The notes below the pieces were generated by a model. The model had not been told where the DNA came from. It did no database searches and worked only from the letters and a program-made list of their open reading frames with translations. From DASRHY01 sp046765875 (GTDB lineage Bacteria > Actinomycetota > Actinomycetes > Propionibacteriales > Kribbellaceae): a stretch of 14,380 nucleotides of DNA. Positions 1-5,579 of the stretch are shown here, one piece after another (the first letter of the stretch is position 1; the number at the start of each line of letters is the position of its first letter). Where the stretch lies: the NCBI GenBank assembly GCA_046765875.1, contig JBKPSJ010000347.1, positions 1 through 14,380 on the forward strand, written 5' to 3'. Position numbers and translations under genes: made by a program.

Positions 1-115
1 GCCGCGATCCGCGCGTTCGCACTGCCGCAGATCACCTGGCGGACGAGCGTCGCACATCACCCGACCGGAGGACAGCCGACCAGCGCTCTGCGTTGCCGGA
101 TAGACCTCTTATGGA

Positions 116-180
116 TCAAGGGCGCGCCTTCGGCGCGCCAGGCCGGGCTGCGGGCGGCGCAAGCGCCGTCCTCACCCGGC
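116..180. repeat. Inverted-repeat element, copy 1
   Basis: GGCGCGCC (121-128) and GGCGCGCC (132-139) form an 8-bp stem with a TTC loop. CGGCG (155-159) and CGCCG (164-168) form a second hairpin with a CAAG loop, nested inside GCCGGG (142-147) pairing with CCCGGC (175-180). It shares TCAAGGGCG (116-124), CCTTCGG and CGCAAGCG (158-165), in that order, with the element at 304-361. No U-tract follows, so it does not look like an ordinary intrinsic terminator. It may be a dispersed actinobacterial intergenic repeat. Confidence 0.6.
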
Positions 181-303
181 CCCACTTCTCGACACGACCA
201 CCGATCCACGCGAGACCAACCGGCAGCATCCGACGAGCTAGCAGCGCACCGACTGGTGAGCCCCGTCCCCCTGCCGCCCGATTGTCCGGCCACCGCGGCA
301 CGC

Positions 304-361
304 GTCAAGGGCGACCTTCGGCCGTCGCAAGCGATCGAGCAAACCGCGCTCGACCCTTGAC
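304..361. repeat. Inverted-repeat element, copy 2, three-way-junction fold
   Basis: GTCAAGGG (304-311) pairs with CCCTTGAC (354-361) as an outer 8-bp stem. Inside are two hairpins: CGAC (312-315) with GTCG (324-327), capped by a C(TTCG)G sequence, and CGAGC (336-340) with GCTCG (348-352). Together they predict a compact three-way junction of 58 nt. It carries TCAAGGGCG (305-313) and CGCAAGCG (326-333) in the same order as copy 1. The fold works at DNA or RNA level on either strand. No promoter was recognised. Confidence 0.6.
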
Positions 362-526
362 CCGTGCCGCGCTGACCTTGGGTCTGGCAGCTAGCACGGT
401 GACGGGGCAAGACTGGTGGTCTTGCTCATGGCTCGATGGCGGAACGCACTCTTAATACTCCAGCTGTAGATCGTGATCTTCTTCTGGTTTGGTTGGGCTT
501 TGGCCGTGGTTGGGGACGGCGGGTGT

Positions 527-1066
527 TTACTCGCTGAGATGGGTCCAGATGAGGCAATCGTGCCAAGAGTCGTGTTCGGCGTCCTCGGATGACCAGTCGC
601 GGCAGTGCCGGAGAAGGCGCTGTTCGAAGTGGTAGCCGACGTGCTGGGCAAGGCGGAGTGAGGGCTCGTTGCGGGGGTTGATCTCCAGCCAGATCCGGGT
701 GGCGTCGAGGGCATGGTGTGCCCACAGGGTGACAGCGTGCACCGCCCGTGAGGCGATGCCACGGCCTCGTTCTTCCGGTCGGATCCAATACGCCAGCTCA
801 ATGCTTCCGGGGAAGTCTGGCATCAGGCCGACCGCGCCGAGCAGGCGCTGTTCGCGCAGGATTCCGACGGAGAACTGTCCCTGTGCGGCGGGGTCCCACA
901 TCGACAAGGCCGCTTGCGCGTCGTGCAGCGCGTAGGGCCCCGCGGGGCGGGCTGCCCACAGGGATCGTGCCGTCTCCCTGTTGGTGGCTTCGACCAGCAG
1001 CGCGGCATCGTCCGCGGCCAGGACTCGTGTGTGAAGGCCATCACCGAGACTCAGATCGAGGTCCAT
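527..1066 (-). CDS. GNAT family N-acetyltransferase (RimJ/RimL type)
   Basis: Predicted 179-aa acetyltransferase that would move an acetyl group from acetyl-CoA to an amine; the substrate cannot be told from sequence. The GNAT acetyl-CoA signature is visible in motif A, IRPEERGRGIASRAVHAVTLWA, with the R-G-x-G loop. A later NPRNEPSLRLAQHVGYHFE segment is the usual motif B region of RimJ/RimL-like proteins, and the length fits the family. I chose the ATG at 1066 (MDLDLSLGDG). The frame stays open to 1135, but that extension is Arg/Pro-rich and non-conserved in character. The ribosome binding site is weak (GGATACAGCCC before ATG). The gene is isolated, pointing away from the tRNA cluster, and may belong to accessory DNA beside the tRNA-Phe integration hotspot. 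Confidence 0.85.
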   Translation of the reverse strand: MDLDLSLGDGLHTRVLAADDAALLVEATNRETARSLWAARPAGPYALHDAQAALSMWDPAAQGQFSVGILREQRLLGAVGLMPDFPGSIELAYWIRPEERGRGIASRAVHAVTLWAHHALDATRIWLEINPRNEPSLRLAQHVGYHFEQRLLRHCRDWSSEDAEHDSWHDCLIWTHLSE

Positions 1067-1214
1067 GGGCTGTATCCAAGCTCGACGACAGGGTCCCGGG
1101 CGAGCGAGTTTCCGACCCGGCACGCAGCCTTTCATCGGTGTCTGGCTGGTCGTCGCAGGCTCGTGATCTGATCGCAGGCCACAGTCACGCTGACATCCCT
1201 AGCTGGTCATGTTC

Positions 1215-1235
1215 GGTGCCCCCGTGGTGCCCCCG
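1215..1235. repeat. Two direct repeats GGTGCCCCCG, 11-bp period
   Basis: GGTGCCCCCG occurs at 1215-1224 and again at 1226-1235, separated by one T. The copies are identical and sit one helical turn apart in a non-coding stretch. Confidence 0.7.
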
Positions 1236-1373
1236 GACGGCAGTGAACAGCCGTACACGCCCCTCGACCGCTGAGCATGTCCGGCGCTCAGGGTCGGGAG
1301 TCGTGCGGCTGTCGACGGGGGATCGGACGGACTCGTAATGAGCAGCTCGACCACCGGCACCATGCATGCCCGG

Positions 1374-1395
1374 CGTGCATTATCCGTGCATTATC
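1374..1395. repeat. Tandem 11-bp repeat CGTGCATTATC x2
   Basis: CGTGCATTATC occurs at 1374-1384 and immediately again at 1385-1395; a third start (CGTGC) begins at 1395. This AT-containing repeat stands out against the GC-rich surroundings. It lies 72 bp beyond the tRNA-Phe 3' end. Confidence 0.75.
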
Positions 1396-1405
1396 GTGCG
1401 GCGAT

Positions 1406-1434
1406 TTGCGGTCAGACACGGTCAATTGCGGTCA
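1406..1434. repeat. Three GGTCA half-sites at exact 10-bp spacing
   Basis: GGTCA occurs at 1410-1414, 1420-1424 and 1430-1434. The outer copies extend to TTGCGGTCA (1406-1414 and 1426-1434). All three would face the same side of the DNA helix, as in arrays bound cooperatively by integrases, excisionases or other small DNA-binding proteins. The array starts 33 bp from the tRNA-Phe 3' end. Confidence 0.7.
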
Positions 1435-1466
1435 CTACGCTCTGTGATAACCGCTGGTGGGAGGGG

Positions 1467-1539
1467 TGGTCAGGGGCGGTCTCGAACCGCCGACCTTCCG
1501 CTTTTCAGGCGGACGCTCTACCAGCTGAGCTACCTGACC
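1467..1539 (-). tRNA. tRNA-Phe(GAA)
   Basis: On the minus strand a full 73-nt cloverleaf can be drawn. Acceptor GGTCAGG pairs with CCTGACC; the D-arm is GCTC/GAGC. The anticodon stem TCCGC/GCGGA encloses the loop CTGAAAA with anticodon GAA. The variable loop is AGGTC and the T-arm GGCGG/CCGCC carries TTCGAGA. The discriminator base is A and CCA is not encoded. It is the last gene of a Glu-Asp-Phe cluster. Its 3' end faces the repeat-rich stretch to the left and would be the natural attachment core for a tRNA-targeting integrase. Confidence 0.97.
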
Positions 1540-1550
1540 GGGAGAACAAG

Positions 1551-1579
1551 GGCGGCGGGGTGAGGATCACTCCGCCGCC
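1551..1579 (-). other. Strong hairpin between tRNA-Asp and tRNA-Phe
   Basis: GGCGGCGG (1551-1558) pairs perfectly with CCGCCGCC (1572-1579). A G-T and a G-C pair extend the stem to about 10 bp, with a 9-nt loop at 1561-1569. It lies in the 49-nt spacer of the tRNA cluster. No T-tract follows on the transcribed strand, so it may be a processing or partial-attenuation element rather than a terminator. Confidence 0.55.
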
Positions 1580-1588
1580 GCTGCTCGG

Positions 1589-1662
1589 CGACCCTGACGG
1601 GACTCGAACCCGCGACCTCCGCCGTGACAGGGCGGCACGCTAACCAACTGCGCTACAGGGCC
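1589..1662 (-). tRNA. tRNA-Asp(GTC)
   Basis: A 74-nt cloverleaf on the minus strand. Acceptor GGCCCTG pairs with CAGGGTC, with one G-U pair. The anticodon stem CCGCC/GGCGG encloses CTGTCAC with anticodon GTC. The T-arm GCGGG/CCCGT carries TTCGAGT. The discriminator is G and CCA is not encoded. It is the middle gene of the Glu-Asp-Phe cluster. Confidence 0.97.
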
Positions 1663-1721
1663 AGATGCGCGGTCGATCGTACAACATCGACCGGCTGTTC
1701 CTCACATCGGCGGTTAAGCCG

Positions 1722-1794
1722 TATCCCCAACGGGATTCGAACCCGCGCTACCGCCTTGAAAGGGCGGCGTCCTAGGCCACTAGACGATGGGGAC
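1722..1794 (-). tRNA. tRNA-Glu(TTC)
   Basis: A 73-nt cloverleaf on the minus strand. Acceptor GTCCCCA pairs with TGGGGAT, with a G-U first pair. The D-arm is GTCT/GGAC. The anticodon stem CCGCC/GGCGG encloses CTTTCAA with anticodon TTC. The T-arm GCGGG/CCCGT carries TTCGAAT. The discriminator is A and CCA is not encoded. It is the first gene of the cluster, about 44 nt downstream of a clear promoter -10 box. Confidence 0.97.
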
Positions 1795-1805
1795 TCGGAC
1801 CCGCG

Positions 1806-1819
1806 GGAGCCGAGGCTCC
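1806..1819 (-). other. Leader hairpin upstream of tRNA-Glu
   Basis: GGAGC (1806-1810) and GCTCC (1815-1819) can form a short stem with a CGAG loop, between the -10 box and the mature 5' end of tRNA-Glu. It is probably part of the pre-tRNA leader. Confidence 0.35.
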
Positions 1820-1837
1820 TGCATCAGGGACCCGGTA

Positions 1838-1867
1838 ATCATAGATGGTCGGCCGACCGTGTTCCAA
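1838..1867 (-). promoter_or_regulatory. Promoter of the tRNA-Glu-Asp-Phe cluster
   Basis: On the minus strand, TTGGAA (1862-1867) and TATGAT (1838-1843) stand 18 bp apart, a good vegetative-sigma -35/-10 pair just upstream of tRNA-Glu. The spacer contains a perfect 12-bp palindrome, GGTCGGCCGACC (1847-1858). The -35 box begins only a few bases after the stop of the CheR-PAS gene. Confidence 0.7.
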
Positions 1868-1873
1868 AACGAT

Positions 1874-3727
1874 TCAGGCTGACGTGGCCTCCATCACCAG
1901 CAGGGCGCCGCGTACCTGGCCGGCCGGGTTGGTCAGCGCGCTGCAGACCAGTCGTACGGCGACCGTGCGCCCGCGGCGGTTGATCGCGTCCACGCTGACC
2001 TCACGCACGTAGCCGGCGTCGTTCAGCGCCTCGCGGACCGTCTGGCCCAGGTCGTGCGCCGGCAGGCCGACGTCGAGGTTGAGCAGGTGCTGACCCTGGG
2101 CCTCCTCCGGCCGGACACCCCACAGCTCCTGGGCGCCCGCGTTCCAGGCCTGCACCCGCATCTCCCGGTCGACCACGATGACACCTGCGTTGATGCCGGT
2201 CAGGATCGACTGGAGGAAGTCATTGACGTCGTTGAGCTCGGCACTGCGCTCGCGCAGCGTCTCGTTGATGACCTGGAGCTCGTCGTTGGTGGACTGGAGC
2301 TCCTCGTTCATGGTCTCCAGTTCCTCGTTGGTGGACTGGAGTTCCTCGTTGGTCGTCTCCAGTTCCTCGACTGTGGACTGGAGCTCCTCGTTGGTCGTCT
2401 CCAGTTCCTCGTTGGTGGACTGGAGTTCCTCGTTGGTGGTCTCGAGCTGGCGGTTCGCCCGTTCGAGCTCACGCTGCATCGCACGGGCCGAGGTGACGTC
2501 GTGGAAGACGAACGAGACTCCGAGCAGCTCGGTGTCGTCGACCAGCGGCGTGACCTGGACCTCGAACCACTGCACCACGCCATTGGACCGGCGCCACTCG
2601 ACCTCCTTGATGCGGCTCGGCTTCCGGTCGGACTTGGCCTCGGTCAGGTGGCTGCGCAGCTCCACCGGCCGGTAGGACACCTCCAGGTCTCGCAGCGGCC
2701 GGCCGATGTCGGGGCCGGTGAGGCCGAACATTGACCCGGCCTGCTGGTTGAACAGCGCCAGGTCGTCGTCCGGTGTGAGGACGAATTGTGCGACAGGAGT
2801 GGTCGCGAAGGCCCCGACGCGGAGCTTGTCCACTGCGTCCGCGGTGGCCCGGTCGTACAGTGCCCGCTCGATCCGCCCCTGGGCCGGCTGGACAACCGGC
2901 GAGTTCGGAACCCGGCGGAACACCCGGCGCTTGAGGTCGACCGGCTCGAAGATGTGACCGTGGCTGAGCAACATCTCGGCCTTGCCCAGCATCAGGACGC
3001 CGCGTGGCACCAGCGCGAAGTGGAACCGGCCCAGGATCCGGGCCTGTGCCTCGGCGTTGAAGTACATCAGCGTGTTGCGGCACAGCAGCAGGTCTATCCG
3101 GGAGATCGGAGCGTCCTGGACCAGGTCGTTGCGGCCGAAGATGACGGTACGCCGAAGGTCCGTGCGGAACGCATACCGCCGGTCACGGCGCTCGAAGTAC
3201 TTGTCCTGGTAGTCGTCGGGCACGCCCTTCATGTCGTTCTCGTCGAACATCGCGTGCCGGGCCTGGGTCAGCGCTTCCTCGTCCACGTCGGTCGCGTAGA
3301 TCTTGACTTGCTCGAGGTACCGCTCCGGGCCGAGCGCCTCGGCGAGCAGGATCGCGATAGTGTACGCCTCCTGACCCGACGAGCAGCCCGCGCTCCAGAC
3401 CCGGACAGGTTCGCCGGTCACCTTGTCGGCGAGGAGTTCCGGGATCACCTTCGAGCAGATCAGTTCCCAGGCCTCGGGATCGCGGAAGAAGCTGGTGACA
3501 TTGATCAGGATGGTGTTGAACAGCGCGGTGAACTCGTCCGCGTTGACCTGCAGCCGGTCGATGTACTCCGGGTACGACTTGATATCCAGGCTGGCCATCC
3601 GGTGGTGGATCCTGCGCAGCAGGCTCGTGCGCTTGTAATCGCCGAAGTCGAACCCGCGTGCCTCACGCAGGTGGTCGAGAAGGACTTCGACGTCGCCGGT
3701 CGGAACACTGGCAGGCCCGTTCTGCAC
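1874..3727 (-). CDS. CheR-type methyltransferase fused to PAS-coiled coil-PAS
   Basis: A 617-aa protein. CheR enzymes transfer methyl from S-adenosylmethionine to glutamates of receptors. Residues ~10-285 form the CheR domain: ILINVTSFFRD (73-83), the SAM-binding WSAGCSSGQEAY (111-122), ATDVD (145-149) and CRNTLMYF (216-223). A PAS domain lies at ~305-410. A heptad coiled coil at ~415-495 is built of ETTNEEL and QSTNEEL units, and a second PAS lies at ~500-617. This is the architecture of the right half of large CheB-CheR-PAS sensor fusions, here as a separate gene. No kinase domain follows. The start is GTG, 9 nt after the stop of the STAS/HATPase gene, with a weak ribosome site, so translation is probably coupled. 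It is the last of four operon genes. The function as a sensory methyltransferase without a visible receptor is inferred. Confidence 0.93.
   Translation of the reverse strand: MQNGPASVPTGDVEVLLDHLREARGFDFGDYKRTSLLRRIHHRMASLDIKSYPEYIDRLQVNADEFTALFNTILINVTSFFRDPEAWELICSKVIPELLADKVTGEPVRVWSAGCSSGQEAYTIAILLAEALGPERYLEQVKIYATDVDEEALTQARHAMFDENDMKGVPDDYQDKYFERRDRRYAFRTDLRRTVIFGRNDLVQDAPISRIDLLLCRNTLMYFNAEAQARILGRFHFALVPRGVLMLGKAEMLLSHGHIFEPVDLKRRVFRRVPNSPVVQPAQGRIERALYDRATADAVDKLRVGAFATTPVAQFVLTPDDDLALFNQQAGSMFGLTGPDIGRPLRDLEVSYRPVELRSHLTEAKSDRKPSRIKEVEWRRSNGVVQWFEVQVTPLVDDTELLGVSFVFHDVTSARAMQRELERANRQLETTNEELQSTNEELETTNEELQSTVEELETTNEELQSTNEELETMNEELQSTNDELQVINETLRERSAELNDVNDFLQSILTGINAGVIVVDREMRVQAWNAGAQELWGVRPEEAQGQHLLNLDVGLPAHDLGQTVREALNDAGYVREVSVDAINRRGRTVAVRLVCSALTNPAGQVRGALLVMEATSA
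2284..2445 (-). repeat. Imperfect tandem repeats encoding the CheR-PAS coiled coil
   Basis: Units of ~42 bp (two heptads, ETTNEELQSTNEEL) recur about four times with few base changes, at residues ~427-481. They are coding repeats and are typical of this linker in CheB/CheR-PAS proteins. Confidence 0.85.
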
Positions 3728-3736
3728 AGGCCCAAC

Positions 3737-4519
3737 CTACTCGCCGTAGCGTCCTGTGAAAGCCCAATGGGGCTGCGGCCTGACCACGGCCCAGACGACC
3801 TTCCCCCCGCCGGAATGCGGCACCCAGCCCCAGGCACTGGTCAGCGCGTCGACGATCCGCAGCCCGAAACCGCCGCGCAGGCCGTCCTCGTCGGCCGCTG
3901 GGTGCAGAACCGGTGGTCTCGGGTTGCCGTCGACCAGCGATACGGTCAGGATGTCGCGGCGCAACTCGAGCCGGAGCTCGGACTCGGTACCGGCGTACAC
4001 CACCGCGTTCGAGACCAGTTCGGAGGCGACCGCGACCGCATCCTCGCTGAGTTCGGTGACGTCCCAGAACTCGCATGTCGCCGCGACCAACCGGCGGGCG
4101 GTCGCCACGACGTACGGATGGACCCCGAGCCGAAGCCGCGTCATCCGTCGCTGCTGCGGCTGGCGTGCCGTGGCCAGCGCGTCCTCGATGGTCGGGCAGA
4201 CCGGCAGGAACCGTGCGATCGCCTTCGCGTGGACCCGGATCCGGTCGCTCATGACAGATCCCGCCACCAGTACCAGCGGTACGCTGGACCAGTCGGCCGT
4301 CCGCCGGGCGACGACGGTGAACACGCTCAGGGTGTAGGTCTTGCGCAGTTCGAGACGCCCCAGATCCACGACCACGGCGCTGGGCTGGTCCGCGACCGCC
4401 TTCAGCAACACATCGCGCAGATGAGGGGCGGTCGCCACGTCGAGCATACCGACTGGGCGAACCACGATCGCCTCGCCAAGGCGGGTGACGGTGACGTCTA
4501 GTTGCGGTCTGGTCATCAT
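3737..4519 (-). CDS. STAS-HATPase fusion, RsbW-like anti-sigma regulator
   Basis: A 260-aa protein. Residues ~7-115 form a STAS-like domain and ~125-255 a GHKL/RsbW-type ATPase domain. The N-box ELVSNAV has N171, then VDGNP (196-200), GFGLRIV (217-223) and GGGKVVW (237-243). In partner switching, such kinases bind a sigma factor or phosphorylate a STAS antagonist. Here a STAS domain is carried in cis. It lacks the usual D-S-S-G phosphorylation motif: the matching segment reads DLGRLELRKTYTLSVF (52-67), so it is probably a structural or sensory module. The ATG overlaps the cheB stop by 4 nt (ATGA), and cheR-PAS begins 9 nt downstream. The likely partner is the stand-alone STAS protein at the head of the operon. 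Which sigma factor it controls, if any, is unknown. Confidence 0.88.
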   Translation of the reverse strand: MMTRPQLDVTVTRLGEAIVVRPVGMLDVATAPHLRDVLLKAVADQPSAVVVDLGRLELRKTYTLSVFTVVARRTADWSSVPLVLVAGSVMSDRIRVHAKAIARFLPVCPTIEDALATARQPQQRRMTRLRLGVHPYVVATARRLVAATCEFWDVTELSEDAVAVASELVSNAVVYAGTESELRLELRRDILTVSLVDGNPRPPVLHPAADEDGLRGGFGLRIVDALTSAWGWVPHSGGGKVVWAVVRPQPHWAFTGRYGE

Positions 4520-5553
4520 GCGCCCTCAGCCGGCTCGGCGGCAGCGGCGGGTTCGGTTTCGGACGCCTCCCTGATGAGTCGTTCACGCAGCACGGTGGCC
4601 GCGTGCCCGGTCTCCTCGCCGGTACGTTCGTACGATACCGCCAGGTGGCTACTGCCGCGGAGCCGGGCACTGGAGGCCATCCGGGAGGCCAGCGCCGCCT
4701 TCTCGTCCAGCGTGCGCAGCGCGATCCACAGCGCGTTCTGCATCCTCTCGTCGGCTGTGGCGAGCAGCGCGTCGGCTGTCCAGGCGTGCCCGACCCGGCA
4801 GCGGAACCTCTCCTGTCCCGGTTCGAGGGCGAGCAGCGAGCCCTGGCAGTCCGGGCAGGTGAGCCCGGCGAACCGGCCGATCCGGTCCAGGTCGGCCGGC
4901 GTGAGCTGTTGATTGCGCGCGATCGCGTCCTCGTAGCGCAGTAGCGGTGGCGGGTCGGCAACCACGTCCACGCCGACAGGCTCACGCACGATCCGGTTCA
5001 GGCTGTCGCCGATCCCGGCCGCGGTCAGCACGTGGTCGACGGATACCGCACGCAGCGCGCTCTCCGGCATCCCGGCGTACGCGGCATCCTTCGGATCCTG
5101 CACCACCGCGAGACCGCCGCGGGTCTTGATCGCGATCAGCCCGGCCGCGCCGTCGTCGAGGACACCGGACAGGACGACGCCGACCACCCGCGGCCCGCGC
5201 GCCAGCGCCGCCGACCGGAACAGGGCGTTGACCGCCGGGCGGTGTCCGTTCTCGGTCGGGCCGCGCGACAGCGCCGACCACTCGCCGTGCACCAGCAGGT
5301 GGTTGTCCGGCGGTGCGACGTACACCCGGCCGGGCAGGATCGAGTCACCGTGCCGGGCGGCGCTCACCGGCAGCCGGCTGGCGCGGTCGAGGATCCCGGC
5401 CAGGGCGCTGGTGCCGCCGGCCGGGAGGTGCAGGACGACGAGCAACGCGGCGGGTAGGTCGGGCCGCAACTCGCCGACCAGGTCGCGCAACGCCTCGACC
5501 CCGCCCGCGGACGCGCCGACAACGATGAGGTCGCGGTGGTTCCGCGCCGCCAT
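4516..5553 (-). CDS. CheB-type methylesterase with C-terminal zinc-ribbon-like domain
   Basis: A 345-aa protein. CheB enzymes remove methyl groups from glutamates (or deamidate glutamines) of receptors. The catalytic triad is visible: S15 in VGASAGG, H42 in VLHLP and D134 in SGVLDDG, with family-like spacing. The N-terminal receiver domain of classical CheB is absent, so activity is not gated by phosphorylation in cis. After the esterase domain (~8-190), C233, C236, C252 and H256 form a CxxC-x15-CxxxH pattern likely to bind zinc, followed by a long helix. I chose the ATG at 5553 because GGGGAGGGGG lies 5 nt upstream; a TTG at 5583 would overlap the STAS stop. The gene ends in an ATGA overlap with the STAS/HATPase gene. 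Confidence 0.92.
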   Translation of the reverse strand: MAARNHRDLIVVGASAGGVEALRDLVGELRPDLPAALLVVLHLPAGGTSALAGILDRASRLPVSAARHGDSILPGRVYVAPPDNHLLVHGEWSALSRGPTENGHRPAVNALFRSAALARGPRVVGVVLSGVLDDGAAGLIAIKTRGGLAVVQDPKDAAYAGMPESALRAVSVDHVLTAAGIGDSLNRIVREPVGVDVVADPPPLLRYEDAIARNQQLTPADLDRIGRFAGLTCPDCQGSLLALEPGQERFRCRVGHAWTADALLATADERMQNALWIALRTLDEKAALASRMASSARLRGSSHLAVSYERTGEETGHAATVLRERLIREASETEPAAAAEPAEGA

Positions 5554-5558
5554 GCCAG

Positions 5559-5568
5559 CCCCCTCCCC
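5559..5568 (-). promoter_or_regulatory. Ribosome binding site deciding the cheB-type start
   Basis: GGGGAGGGGG on the minus strand, 5 nt before the ATG at 5553. It favours this start over the in-frame TTG at 5583. Confidence 0.75.
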
Positions 5569-5579
5569 GGGTCCGGAGT

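Larger units (their letters stand above)
1..526. other. Gene-poor left end with inverted repeats
   Basis: I see no credible coding sequence here. The open frames are short, overlap on both strands, are rich in Arg, Pro and Ala, lack recognisable domains and have no good ribosome binding site. The first ~110 bases could be the tail of a gene entering from the left, but no frame gave a recognisable protein. The stretch holds two related inverted-repeat elements, listed separately. Bases 440-526 are more AT-rich than the rest and lie downstream of the acetyltransferase gene; no clear hairpin-plus-U-tract terminator is visible there. Confidence 0.6.
1067..1466. other. Non-coding stretch between acetyltransferase and tRNA-Phe, att-like
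   Basis: No credible gene. The plus-strand and minus-strand open frames here have no domains and no ribosome binding site. It holds three sets of short direct repeats: GGTGCCCCCG twice at 11-bp period, CGTGCATTATC twice in tandem, and GGTCA three times at 10-bp period. All lie within about 260 bp of the tRNA-Phe 3' end. Such arrangements resemble arm-type integrase or excisionase binding sites beside a tRNA attachment site. This is inference; no integrase gene is present in the window. Confidence 0.5.

Noticed and set aside
121..139. Intrinsic terminator at the GGCGCGCC hairpin
   Set aside because: No U-tract on either strand and no gene clearly ending beside it; better explained as part of a repeat family.
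748..1338. Plus-strand frame across the acetyltransferase and tRNA-flanking region
   Set aside because: Arg/Ser/Pro-rich shadow of the GNAT gene with no domain; it does not resemble an integrase.
1185..1367. C-terminal fragment of an integrase on the minus strand
   Set aside because: The 60-aa frame has no tyrosine recombinase R-H-x-x-R-Y residues.
2284..2445. Possible CRISPR-like or satellite repeat array
   Set aside because: Repeats are contiguous without unique spacers and encode perfect heptads in frame.
2054..2734. Plus-strand frame with LVGGLEFL-type repeats
   Set aside because: The repeats are the antisense translation of the coiled-coil heptads of CheR-PAS.
2786..4501. Long plus-strand open frame (571 aa) opposite CheR-PAS and STAS/HATPase
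   Set aside because: Antisense shadow; rich in Asp, Val, Arg and Gln with no domain or ribosome site, while the minus-strand genes are well supported.
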